From positions 186,001-250,000 of the forward strand of contig NZ_JALIRM010000002.1 in assembly GCF_022900255.1 (NCBI RefSeq): a DNA stretch of 64,000 bases. The letters are read 5' to 3'. The DNA is from Lederbergia wuyishanensis. Lineage in GTDB: Bacteria; Bacillota; Bacilli; Bacillales; Bacillaceae_C. Positions 16,728-24,539 of the stretch are shown here, piece by piece; the stretch's first letter is position 1; every line of letters starts with the position of its first letter. Under the pieces are notes generated by a model, which worked only from the letters and a program-made list of their open reading frames with translations, was not told where the DNA came from and did no database searches. The translations under genes were made by a program, and so were the position numbers.

Positions 16728-17063
16728 GTGTATGAATTGGTTTATGCAGTTGTCTTATTTGCCATTGCAGGTCTTGCTGAAATTGGTGGAGGTTATTTAA
16801 TTTGGCTTTGGCTAAGAGAAGGTAAACCTTTTTATTGGGGTGTTTTTGGTGGGATAGCCTTAGCTTTATACGGTGTTGTTGCTACATTGCAAACATTTCC
16901 AACATTCGGCAGAGTTTATGCTGCTTACGGTGGTGTATTTATCGTTCTATCAGTTCTATGGGGCTGGGGCATTGATAAAAAAACGCCTGATTTATATGAT
17001 TGGTTAGGTGCCGGTATATGCATAGTTGGTGTTACGGTAATGTTGTTTGCACCACGTCAATAA
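16728..17063 (+). CDS. ynfA: YnfA family (UPF0060) small membrane protein, 111 aa
   Basis: Four hydrophobic helices with the family hallmarks [41 protein letters not shown] and a final [17 protein letters not shown]. The length is typical. YnfA proteins are SMR-like small transporters. The GTG at 16728 is used, with AGAAGGG upstream; no ATG is available. A terminator follows. It lies next to the SMR guanidinium exporter but is divergently oriented, so it is not in its riboswitch operon. Confidence 0.88.
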   Translation: MYELVYAVVLFAIAGLAEIGGGYLIWLWLREGKPFYWGVFGGIALALYGVVATLQTFPTFGRVYAAYGGVFIVLSVLWGWGIDKKTPDLYDWLGAGICIVGVTVMLFAPRQ

Positions 17064-17089
17064 CAAACTTTGGTACATTAGTTGATCGA

Positions 17090-17118
17090 GACCGCCTTTT
17101 GATGCCGGTCTTTTCTTT
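17090..17118 (+). terminator. Terminator after ynfA
   Basis: GACCG/CGGTC stem with a GCCTTTTGATGC loop followed by TTTTCTTTATTTT, 26 bp past the ynfA stop. Confidence 0.65.
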
Positions 17119-17252
17119 ATTTTATTTAGTTATAAATAGACGTAACAGTCAAGTTAGCTCAACAAAGGAATTTAGGGGTAGTTGCAGAATGTTTTAATGT
17201 AATTAATTATCTTTTTTCAGTCTATATACCAATATGTAAGGAGTGATTACGA

Positions 17253-17798
17253 TTGCGTTTTGAAAATAGAAAAATATACCCTGATTGCCCAGTTATTACG
17301 AGAGAAATAGAAGTTGGGGGATTCACGAAATCGCAGCTTATTAAGAAATTGGAACAAAACTCTATCATGATAAATGAGTATGGAGACAAGTTATTAGCTG
17401 ATGATAAATTTATCACTACTGATACAAAGTACACTCTCCGGACTGTAGAACTAACCGTTGGTGACCTTGACTTTCCAGATGGAGCTACAACGGTTCAAAT
17501 CTTTAAAAAAGCGAGCGAACTAGGTTTGGAATTGTGTCCACTTGAGCTGGGACCTTACCTAAGATTAGAATATCTGGATCAGCCTGAAGGTTTTTGGGGG
17601 AATCCTTTGCAACAAAATCAAGCCCCATCAGGCTCCATCACAATAGCGTCGGAGATATTGTATGAAGACGATGATTTTCCAAAAGGCTTTTATCTTAGAC
17701 GAATTAATGGAGTTTTGTGGTTGCGAGGATATCGTGCAGATGATCTACACGTTTGGAATCCTGATGACCATTTTATCTTTTGTCAAACAAAGACCTAA
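17253..17798 (+). CDS. Conserved hypothetical cytosolic protein, 181 aa
   Basis: TTG start preceded by AAGGAG at about nine bases. The protein has an N-terminal helix-turn segment (GGFTKSQLIKKLEQNSI), a central ATTVQIFKKASELGLELCPLELGPYLRLEYLDQPEGFWG and an aromatic C-terminus ending DLHVWNPDDHFIFCQTKT. I have seen near-identical sequences annotated variously (including as helicase), but no helicase motif is present. Function unknown; the strong primary sequence order suggests a real, conserved family. Confidence 0.7.
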   Translation: MRFENRKIYPDCPVITREIEVGGFTKSQLIKKLEQNSIMINEYGDKLLADDKFITTDTKYTLRTVELTVGDLDFPDGATTVQIFKKASELGLELCPLELGPYLRLEYLDQPEGFWGNPLQQNQAPSGSITIASEILYEDDDFPKGFYLRRINGVLWLRGYRADDLHVWNPDDHFIFCQTKT

Positions 17799-17828
17799 AG
17801 CATTCCTATATTAAGTTTGACAACTGCT

Positions 17829-17862
17829 ACTTTACTTCATTGAGGAGTAAAGTCTTTTTCTT
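17829..17862 (+). terminator. Terminator after the 181-aa protein gene
   Basis: ACTTTACT/AGTAAAGT stem, nine-base loop, then CTTTTTCTTTTC. The remaining interval to 18099 holds only AT-rich sequence and the next gene's SD. Confidence 0.75.
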
Positions 17863-18099
17863 TTCAACAGGCAAAATTATTGATGTTTATATCGAGGTTT
17901 TTGAAGGATTTATATTTCCTTTATTGAAGTAGTTATATTGAAGAATAGTCTTCCATATATATATTAGATTGATATTCATAAAGGTAGTCTAAAAATTTGA
18001 ATACTCCAAAGAAGAGCACTCTTATAACTTCTTCGAAACCCCTTAAGTCAGCAGCAGAATAAAATTTTGTCAATACTCAAATCTGAAGGAGAACTCAGA

Positions 18100-19080
18100 A
18101 TGAAAGCAATTGTATACAATAAATACGGAACAACTAACGTTCTTAATTTGAAAGAAATAGAAATACCTTTTCTAAAACAAAATGAAGTATTGGTAAAGAT
18201 TCACGCTGTTTCTATAAATTCCTGGGACTGGGACCTTCTTAGAGGTAAACCATTCCTGGCTCGTCTCGGGGGTCTTCTAAAACCAAAATATAACATTCTC
18301 GGTGCTGATATAGCAGGAAGGGTTGAAGCAATTGGTAGCGAAGTAAATCATATCTCTGTAGGGGATGAAGTATTTGGAGACATATCCTGGTGTGGCTGGG
18401 GTGGATTTGCGGAATATGTAAGCGCTAATGAAGAGGCATTGACGTTAAAGCCAGCCAATATGACATTTGAGGAGGCAGCTGCGATACCACAAGCTGGAGT
18501 TCTAGCTCTGCAGGCACTTCGTGATAAAGGACAAATTCAAGAAGCAAAAAAGGTCTTAATTAATGGTGCTGGTGGAGGTGTTGGGACCTTTGCATTGCAA
18601 ATTGCCAAATTATATGGGGCTGAAGTAACTTGTGTGGACAGTAAGAAAAAATTAGATACACTTAAATCCATTGGTGCAGACCATGTTATTGATTATACTG
18701 AAGAAGATTTTACACAAAAAGGACAGTTGTATGACTTGATTCTGGATGTTGTAGGAACTCGGTCTATCTTCGACTATAAGCGTGTATTAAATCCTAAAGG
18801 AACATATGTTATGATTGGAGGCTCCATGTCTCTAATCCTGCAACTATTGCTGCTTGGACCCATCATTTATAAAACTGAGGGTAAGAAAATGGCTATCCTT
18901 GTTCATAAACCAAACAAAAATGACCAGAATTATTTAAAAGAACTTTTCATTGCTGGTAAACTTGTACCAGTTATAGATAGACGATACTCATTAAGTCAGG
19001 TTGCAGATGCTATTCGTTATCTTGGGGAAGGACACGCCAAGGGTAAGGTGGTCGTCTGCTTGGAAAATAATCAGACTTAA
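18100..19080 (+). CDS. Zinc-independent MDR-family NAD(P)-dependent dehydrogenase, 326 aa
   Basis: Medium-chain dehydrogenase/reductase of the quinone-oxidoreductase type. The N-terminal GroES-like fold has VLVKIHAVSINSWDWDLLRG and NILGADIAGRVEAIG; the Rossmann domain has GAGGGVGTFALQIAKLYGAEV and DLILDVVG. Structural zinc cysteines are absent. The start at ATG 18100 has AAGGAGAA upstream; an in-frame frame extends 11 codons further but lacks one. Reduces an unidentified alkenal or quinone with NAD(P)H (inference). Confidence 0.85.
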   Translation: MKAIVYNKYGTTNVLNLKEIEIPFLKQNEVLVKIHAVSINSWDWDLLRGKPFLARLGGLLKPKYNILGADIAGRVEAIGSEVNHISVGDEVFGDISWCGWGGFAEYVSANEEALTLKPANMTFEEAAAIPQAGVLALQALRDKGQIQEAKKVLINGAGGGVGTFALQIAKLYGAEVTCVDSKKKLDTLKSIGADHVIDYTEEDFTQKGQLYDLILDVVGTRSIFDYKRVLNPKGTYVMIGGSMSLILQLLLLGPIIYKTEGKKMAILVHKPNKNDQNYLKELFIAGKLVPVIDRRYSLSQVADAIRYLGEGHAKGKVVVCLENNQT

Positions 19081-19104
19081 ACAAGAAGGGCATTAGTAAA
19101 AAAG

Positions 19105-19135
19105 TGACGATCGCTGCGGCGGTCATTTTTCTTTT
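19105..19135 (+). terminator. Terminator after the MDR gene
   Basis: TGAC(GA)TCGC-type stem closing with GCGGTCA, a TGCG loop and ATTTTTCTTTTT after it. Confidence 0.55.
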
Positions 19136-19214
19136 TAGATAACGGGGCAGGATCATTGAAATGAAAAAGGCTTACTATTACTGGTGTAAAAATGAAAAAC
19201 GGGAAGTGTAGAAG

Positions 19215-19559
19215 ATGGATGATGTAATTGGTTACGTAGTGGTTGTATTTCTAATAATCGGCTGTATATACGGTTTAGTAAGACAAATTCAACATACCTT
19301 GACTATTCAAAAATCTAATAAAACATTTGTACCTAATGATAACAAGTCATTGTTCGGCAATTATCTAATTAGTGTGTCACTTTTGGGTTTTCTCATTTCT
19401 TATATATTAAACGTATTAGTTGCTATGCAAATAATCAAGTTAAGTATAATTACAGCTGATAATACCGCCATTAGTTGTTTTATCTTTCTTCTGGTTCTTT
19501 TAATTGCTAAATTTGGAGTTCTTCCTAAAAATCATAGAAAAAATGATTTATTAAATTGA
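19215..19559 (+). CDS. Small membrane protein, 114 aa
   Basis: Three hydrophobic segments: VIGYVVVVFLIIGCIYGLV at the N-terminus, LISVSLLGFLISYILNVLVAM and AISCFIFLLVLLIAKFGVL. A short polar loop lies between the first two. GGGAAGTG lies before the ATG. No family recognised; it is a stand-alone gene. Confidence 0.6.
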   Translation: MDDVIGYVVVVFLIIGCIYGLVRQIQHTLTIQKSNKTFVPNDNKSLFGNYLISVSLLGFLISYILNVLVAMQIIKLSIITADNTAISCFIFLLVLLIAKFGVLPKNHRKNDLLN

Positions 19560-19600
19560 TAACAGATTAATTTAATCTTTTTTACTTATCAAGTAACGTA

Positions 19601-19700
19601 TGCGTAATCCCAGAAGGATTAACGCTTTTTTTTGTTTATTAACTTAATATATTCTTCAACTATCGGGTGCAAGGGTTAAAAATTGGGATGGCTACGGCGA
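19601..19700 (+). repeat. Dispersed hairpin repeat, copy R3, with a second small hairpin
   Basis: GCGTAATCC/GGATTAACGC hairpin followed by TTTTTTTTGTTTATTAAC and CTTCAACTATCGGG, i.e. the R1/R2 unit on the plus strand. At 19683 a second hairpin (GATGGC/GCGATC with TACG loop) runs into TTTTTTT. A relative of it lies at 22655. These occupy most of the gene-free 19560-19871. Confidence 0.55.
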
Positions 19701-19871
19701 TCTCTTTTTTTATTGAATCTGATAAATCAATTTAGAATATGATTGCAATCTTTCTACAAAGAACATCATTAGTCGGTTATATTATATTATTTTGTTCAAA
19801 ATAATAACGTTAATCGTTATTTAATAAAACTGGTTAACTTTAACAAGGTATATTTCAGGAGGGCTTAAAAT

Positions 19872-20615
19872 ATGGGTAAATTGGATGGAAAAGTAGCAAT
19901 TGTAACAGGTGGAGCAAGTGGAATTGGTTTAGCAACCGTAAAAGCTTTCACAGAAAAAGGAGCAAAAGTCGTTATCGGTGATTTCAATGAACAAGGAGGA
20001 AAAGCCGTTGAATCTGAATTAAAAACGAATGGATCAGATGTTTTATTTGTTCAACTGGATGCAGGTAATGAAGAATCTGTTAAGAACCTAGTGGCAAAAA
20101 CAGTAGAACATTACGGTAAATTAGATATCATTGTGAACAACGCAGGCATCGGCAGTTTAGGGGAAGTACATGAGATGTCATATGATGACTATCATAAAAT
20201 CATCAGAGTGAACCAAGACGGTGTCTTTTTCGGCACGAAATATGCTATTCAAGAGTTTTTAAAAACTGGCGGTGGCGTGGTACTGAACACAGCTTCTATT
20301 TTAGGAGTTGTAGGCGAGCCAGGTGCATTTCCGTATGCTGCATCAAAAGGGGCAGTAGTTCAAATGACAAAAGCCGCTGCTTTACAATATGCTACTCGAA
20401 ACATCAGAGTGAACGCTGTAGCTCCTGGTTATATTGAAACAGCTCTTGTGAACAAGGAAGCCTTAGGAGAGTTCTATGATGGACTTGTAGCGAGACACCC
20501 TATCGGAAGACTTGGGAAACCTGAAGAAATCGCTCATGCATTTGTTTTCTTAGCTGAAAATGACTTTACAACTGGAGCGACTATACTTGTTGACGGTGGA
20601 TATACCGCACAATAA
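19872..20615 (+). CDS. Short-chain dehydrogenase/reductase (SDR), 247 aa
   Basis: Classical SDR: cofactor loop TGGASGIGLA at residues ~12-21, the NNAG motif in IIVNNAGIG, catalytic Ser in LNTASILG, and Tyr/Lys in FPYAASKGA about residues 154-158. PG in VAPGYIETAL and VDGGYTAQ at the C-terminus are also conserved. A 247-residue length is standard. It uses NAD(P)(H) to oxidise or reduce an unknown alcohol/ketone. AGGAGGG before the ATG, terminator after the stop. Confidence 0.9.
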   Translation: MGKLDGKVAIVTGGASGIGLATVKAFTEKGAKVVIGDFNEQGGKAVESELKTNGSDVLFVQLDAGNEESVKNLVAKTVEHYGKLDIIVNNAGIGSLGEVHEMSYDDYHKIIRVNQDGVFFGTKYAIQEFLKTGGGVVLNTASILGVVGEPGAFPYAASKGAVVQMTKAAALQYATRNIRVNAVAPGYIETALVNKEALGEFYDGLVARHPIGRLGKPEEIAHAFVFLAENDFTTGATILVDGGYTAQ

Positions 20616-20629
20616 TCACCCCCATTTTA

Positions 20630-20656
20630 AAGAACCATTTTCGGATGGTTCTTTTT
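20630..20656 (+). terminator. Terminator after the SDR gene
   Basis: AAGAACCAT/ATGGTTCTT, nine pairs, then TTTTTC. Confidence 0.85.
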
Positions 20657-20751
20657 TCATTAGTGTTTGATTTAAGAAATCAATATTATACAGTCAACCT
20701 TTTTCTATTATGAAAATAATGATTGTGATAAAATGCACTTAAACTATAAGG

Positions 20752-20872
20752 TATATTAATCGAAGAAGGATTAACGCTGAAATTATTAAGCTAATATGAT
20801 TATTCGCGCCTTAAAGGTCAGATTCAATTACAATTGGATCGAGTCTATTAAATAGTGCGTTAATCGAAGAAT
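20752..20872 (+). repeat. Dispersed hairpin repeat, two degraded copies (R4, R5)
   Basis: R4 reads TTAATCGAAGAAGGATTAAC then GCTGAAATTATTAAGCTAA; R5 (20855-20872) reads GTGCGTTAATCGAAGAAT and then diverges. Both are on the plus strand within the gene-free 20657-21067, where I see nothing else but the SD of the next gene. Confidence 0.5.
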
Positions 20873-21067
20873 AATGATGATTAAAGGGCCAAATTCCTAC
20901 CAATCTTTTAACAGTCCTTTTTAATATTCACATTTTCTAGCACTGATTTTTATAAAGTTCAAGATACTAAAGTTTTCTATTTTTATTAATGTGTCGATTT
21001 TCAAGATTCCAGTTCGTTGTATTTATAAAGAGGTCGATTTTTGCCTCTAAAAAAGGAGGAAATTTTT

Positions 21068-21418
21068 ATGATGTTTATGTTGATTGTCAAAGCCTCGAAG
21101 AATTCGGAAGGCGCAAATCTCCCGGATCCAGAGCTCATGGAAGCCATGGATAAGTACAATGAGGAATTAGTTAAGGCAGGCGTGCGGGTTATGGCTAAAG
21201 GACTTCATCCAAGTTCAAATGGGATTCGCATTTCTTTTCCGAAACCAGGGGAAAAGCCGGTGGTTACGGATGGCCCATTTACAGAAACAAAAGAATTGAT
21301 TGCCGGGTTCATTCTGATTGAGGTGAAGTCTAGGGAAGAAGCCATCGAATGGGCAATGCGGATGCCGGACCCGCAGGGATATGGGGAAGGTCAGATTGAA
21401 TTGCGTCAAGTATTTTAG
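21068..21418 (+). CDS. YciI/DGPF-domain protein, probably C-terminally truncated, 116 aa
   Basis: YCII-related domain: MFMLIVKASKNSEGA, the central PVVTDGPFTETKELIAGFILIEVKS and WAMRMPDPQGYGEGQIELRQVF. The DGPF block and the conserved His/Asp positions identify the family (often encoded by sigma-factor or enzyme-associated loci). ATG at 21068 has AAAGGAGGA upstream. After the TAG stop, the same frame continues TSELTENPE, which looks like the family's usual C-terminal tail, so the TAG may replace a Glu codon and shorten the protein slightly. Confidence 0.75.
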   Translation: MMFMLIVKASKNSEGANLPDPELMEAMDKYNEELVKAGVRVMAKGLHPSSNGIRISFPKPGEKPVVTDGPFTETKELIAGFILIEVKSREEAIEWAMRMPDPQGYGEGQIELRQVF

Positions 21419-21703
21419 ACGTCGGAGCTGACCGAGAATCCGGAAGATTGGCCAAGGAAGCATAATTACGCAAGAAATCCGAGAAGAATTAATGCACGCT
21501 CTTTTGATCAACAACTGAAGATAATTATTGGTTGCGGCTCTTGTTGCTTATTCCACTAACGGGAACGAGCAAAATGCAATATTGAGCTGCTTTTTCTTTT
21601 TTCAACTAAAGGGTTGAGGTTAAGAAGGAATTTGTTCTATATTTCTTGAATATCTAGTGTAATTGAAAAGTTAGTAATTAGAGAAGTGAGGGAGTTTGTT
21701 ACG

Positions 21704-22051
21704 ATGATAAAAGGTTTCGGGGGAATATTTTGGAGGACTAAAAATCTAGATGCAACAAGAAAATGGTACAGTAATGTGTTAAAGATTGAGATTGAAAATT
21801 GGAATGGGACTATTATTAAACCTCAATCAGGAAATGAAACGATCTTTTCTTTCTTTACTGAAGATGACAGTTATTTCCCCACAGAACAGCAAGTGATGTT
21901 AAATTTTCAAGTTGATAATCTTAACGAGACTATTGAGCATCTTGAAAAAATTGGTGTACCTCTTGCAAAAGAAAAAGAGATTAGTGAATATGGTAAGTTT
22001 ATTTGGATTGAAGATCCTGATGGTAGACTGATTGAGCTATGGGAGAAATAA
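21704..22051 (+). CDS. VOC family protein (glyoxalase-like), 115 aa
   Basis: One VOC domain: FGGIFWRTKNLDATRKWYSNVLKIE, VMLNFQVDNLNETIEHLEKIGV and the closing WIEDPDGRLIELWEK with the metal-ligand-position Glu. The ATG at 21704 is preceded by GAGGGAG. Members are metal-dependent lyases, dioxygenases or binding proteins; no substrate can be assigned. Stand-alone gene. Confidence 0.82.
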   Translation: MIKGFGGIFWRTKNLDATRKWYSNVLKIEIENWNGTIIKPQSGNETIFSFFTEDDSYFPTEQQVMLNFQVDNLNETIEHLEKIGVPLAKEKEISEYGKFIWIEDPDGRLIELWEK

Positions 22052-22168
22052 CGCGTTGTAAATATTCTTAACTTGGTGAAAGAACTGGTGCTTAAGCGAA
22101 ACAAGGAGCTGTAGTAGAGGCTACTTGTTTATGTTTAAGGTTATTTAAATAAGACGGGAGAGAAATGT

Positions 22169-22492
22169 TTGGAGAAGAAAGAAAGTGTTCATGTGGCTAA
22201 TGAGGGTCATAAGTTGTTTTCTGCCTTTATAGACTACTCATTAGGAATTTTTATTAGTTTTGTTCTTGGGTTTATGTGGTCGAAGGTTTATCAAACATGG
22301 GCGATTGTTTATAGAGATAGTCAATATGACAATAATCAACTTAATTATTGGATTCCAGATTCTCCACCTACTTGGATAACTGCAACCGAAAGTCCTAATT
22401 CTTTTACAGTGTCTGTTATAATTTTCTTTCTTATAGTAGGTATCATATTTACCTTTTGTCTCAGAAAAAGATATAAGAGTACAACCAGGTGA
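22169..22492 (+). CDS. Small membrane protein, 107 aa
   Basis: TTG start with GGGAGAG upstream. Two membrane segments: ALGIFISFVLGFMWSKVY-like region at residues ~20-45 and FTVSVIIFFLIVGIIFTF at ~82-99, with an extracytoplasmic loop rich in aromatic residues and Pro between them and a basic tail RKRYKSTTR. The last ~10 codons overlap, in another frame, a cupin gene fragment, so the 3' end was probably created by a deletion. Family unknown. Confidence 0.5.
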   Translation: MEKKESVHVANEGHKLFSAFIDYSLGIFISFVLGFMWSKVYQTWAIVYRDSQYDNNQLNYWIPDSPPTWITATESPNSFTVSVIIFFLIVGIIFTFCLRKRYKSTTR

Positions 22493-22547
22493 AATATTTA
22501 CGATTCCAGCTAATACAATGCATCGAACTCGTTCAAATGAACACTGA
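22464..22547 (+). pseudogene. C-terminal fragment of a cupin-domain gene
   Basis: In the frame overlapping the previous gene's end there is DIRVQPGEIFTIPANTMHR followed by TRSNEH and a stop. The pattern PGE-x-F-x-IPAN-x-x-HR is the second half of a cupin barrel. No upstream part of the domain is present, so only a remnant is left. Confidence 0.55.
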
Positions 22548-22654
22548 TTTGAAAAAACAAGTAATGATATAAACGGATAAATAATTAGACAATAAACACA
22601 TATTAATTTCACTAACAAGGCTGTTTCATTATCCTTGTTTTCTTAATTCTAATA

Positions 22655-22678
22655 AGAGTTGCTGTGGCGACTCTTTTT
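22655..22678 (+). terminator. Hairpin followed by T-run
   Basis: AGAGTTGC/GCGACTCT with TGTG loop, then TTTTT. It is similar in sequence to the hairpin at 19683 and probably belongs to the same mobile terminator family. Confidence 0.5.
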
Positions 22679-22785
22679 CCTATTCTACGAACTGGCCGGT
22701 TAATGAGTAAAAAAGGATAATACATCTATTTATGAAATATAAATAAGGAAGTATTACGAAAAAGCAAAATAGACAAAAAGTGCAA

Positions 22786-22811
22786 AATAAAAAAGCGTCA
22801 CTTGGACGCTT
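22786..22811 (-). terminator. Terminator of the DUF3231 gene
   Basis: On the minus strand AAGCGTC/GACGCTT with a five-base loop is followed by TTTTATTTT, 40 bp past the stop. Confidence 0.75.
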
Positions 22812-22850
22812 CAAAAAATAGGGGATTTTATCTATAAACAAACTATTGTA

Positions 22851-23393
22851 TTATTTTTCTTCAGGGTTATTAAGGTGTAAAGGAGGAGGAATTAACCACC
22901 CTTTTTCCTTATTCAATTTCAAAAACTTTCCACCCAATAGAGCCTTTGCTGTGTGAAATTGTCCAAACATCATTCCAATATCCTCACGAATGCTCTGTCC
23001 CATTAATTGACTACAAACAACTAGACCAGCTGCGATGTCCATAGATAATGCTGCGCTAATCTCTGGGTCCATAAATCTTGCCCCTGCTGGGATACTTTCA
23101 AGATCTGCTTGTGGTCGCTCAGGAGGTGCAGGTGGAGGAACAACACCATTAGCTTTTAATAATTCTTCGGTTTGATTAATTTCTTGTTTTAATCCCTGAA
23201 TAGAGTCCTCTATGAGGCTTTTTAAATCGCTGTCACCAGTGTGATTTAACATAATTTGATATCCAACAAGATGACCTTTTGCAGCAAGTAAATAACTCCA
23301 GACACCAAATACTTCACCATAGTGCATTGGTTCATCTTGCGGATTTCCACTTAAAATTCCCATAATAGCACTCCTTATCATATTGATTTTCAT
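22851..23393 (-). CDS. DUF3231 family protein, 180 aa
   Basis: DUF3231 pattern: MHYGEVFGVWSYLLAAKGHLVGYQIMLNHTGD, GVVPPPAPPERPQA, ARFMDPEISAALSMDIAAGLVVCSQLMGQSIREDIGMMFGQFH and the KGWLIPPPLH end. The His/Glu-rich helices resemble a ferritin-like bundle. Members are common in spore-forming Bacillaceae with no proven role. I start it at ATG 23393, which has AAGGAGAA; the frame extends 22 codons further upstream without a good site. Confidence 0.85.
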   Translation of the reverse strand: MKINMIRSAIMGILSGNPQDEPMHYGEVFGVWSYLLAAKGHLVGYQIMLNHTGDSDLKSLIEDSIQGLKQEINQTEELLKANGVVPPPAPPERPQADLESIPAGARFMDPEISAALSMDIAAGLVVCSQLMGQSIREDIGMMFGQFHTAKALLGGKFLKLNKEKGWLIPPPLHLNNPEEK

Positions 23394-23837
23394 AATTTTC
23401 TCCTTAACAAGGAAGTATTTCCATTGATTAGTGTGTGGCTTTTTGTCTGGAATATTCATTTGTTTTTAAAATTATTAGTGAATAATGCTGAGGCAATATA
23501 CAGCAACCTTTGTGCTTTACTACAAATGTGTAGCAGCTTTTTTATATTGTCTACTTAATGACAAAAATATTTGTTTATTCTTATGAATCTTGTAGTGGGA
23601 ATACTTGGAGGGAGATAAGGAAGAATTGTTTGAAGAACTGATTAGGGGTTCTGAATTTTTCTAGAAGTCTAAAGCAATTGCTAGCCAGTTAAGCTTTCAA
23701 ATGGTTAAACTATGGGTCTGTTACCAATACAATTTACTGACGTGTTGAATCTCATTATCCCCTCCCTTCTACTTTTTCCTTGAACTTCTTTACACACCTA
23801 CCTTCACCCTGATGATTCACCAATGTAAAAATAAAAA
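23394..23837. other. Intergenic interval
   Basis: A plus-strand hairpin with TTTTTT at about 23514-23545 is the only clear structure. The rest has no coding pattern that I can support. Confidence 0.35.
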
Positions 23838-23950
23838 GCCGCTGTACATTGTAAACAGTGGCTCATCAATCATTATAAAGGCAGTAATTGAATTGTTTCT
23901 TTATTTTTAATATCTTCTTCCATTGCACCAATTCTTGAGGCTGAAATAAT
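23838..23950 (-). pseudogene. Remnant of an acetyltransferase 3' end with its terminator
   Basis: On the minus strand the segment encodes MEEDIKNKETIQLLPL and stop, then the hairpin GCCACTGT/ACAGCGGC running into TTTTTAT. This closely parallels the end of the intact GNAT gene at 25957 (VEDIKNRETISLLPL and the terminator at 25916), in the same orientation. It is a diverged direct repeat of about 110 bp. The terminator may now serve the marR gene. Confidence 0.6.
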
Positions 23951-23970
23951 GACGATAGTCACCGTATCAT

Positions 23971-24423
23971 TTAAGCATTTTTGTCCGTAAAATCTTTTAA
24001 CAAACAATTACTTTGTTTAATAAAATTGAGAATGGTTTGAAGCTCTTTTTCATCATAACTCGATAACAATTGATTCAATTCCTTACCAAATGTTTGGAAG
24101 AGGGGTAAAATATCTTTTTCTGCCTTTTCTTGATTTAAGTGAATGATAACACGTCTTTTGTCTTGCGGATCTTTCACTCTAATAATGTATCCCACTTTCT
24201 CTAACCTATCTAATACTCCAGTGATAGCTCCTGTTGTTAATCCGGTTAACTCGGAAAGACGACCAGCAGTAATAGGTTGGTTCTTCAATATTACATCTAA
24301 ACATTTGTGATCCGTAGGATTTAATCCTAACTTCGTACCAATCGATTGGTGAAACATAATCGTAGCTGTACTGTTATTTCGTAATTCTTCTGTAAGATTA
24401 TTTATGATTTGATTTATTGACAT
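23971..24423 (-). CDS. MarR family transcriptional regulator, 150 aa
   Basis: Winged helix with GLNPTDHKCLDVILKNQPITAGRLSELTGLTTGAITGVLDRLEKVGYIIRVKDPQDKRRVIIHL: helix-turn-helix at residues ~55-80 and the DxRxxxI wing. N- and C-terminal helices form the dimer interface. It is divergent from a FAD monooxygenase gene; the 116-bp gap carries a perfect 16-bp palindrome, so it most likely represses that gene and itself. GGAGGAT precedes its ATG. Confidence 0.9.
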   Translation of the reverse strand: MSINQIINNLTEELRNNSTATIMFHQSIGTKLGLNPTDHKCLDVILKNQPITAGRLSELTGLTTGAITGVLDRLEKVGYIIRVKDPQDKRRVIIHLNQEKAEKDILPLFQTFGKELNQLLSSYDEKELQTILNFIKQSNCLLKDFTDKNA

Positions 24424-24449
24424 TTATATATCCTCCATTTATTATTATC

Positions 24450-24465
24450 TTATCTCGCGAGATAA
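24450..24465. promoter_or_regulatory. MarR operator candidate (perfect 16-bp palindrome)
   Basis: TTATCTCGCGAGATAA lies 27 bp upstream of marR and 75 bp upstream of the monooxygenase gene. The ATCTC half-site resembles MhqR-type MarR operators, which are spaced ATCTCGAATTCGAGAT in B. subtilis. Confidence 0.75.
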
Positions 24466-24539
24466 AATAATTTAGATGCATTATCATTTTATCAAAAATT
24501 AGTTGAAAATCAAAGAACAAAAAAGGGAGATGTTCAAAG

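Noticed and set aside
22241-22618. 125-codon minus-strand frame across the membrane-protein gene
   Set aside because: Antisense shadow; composition odd (many Cys/Ser) and no SD.
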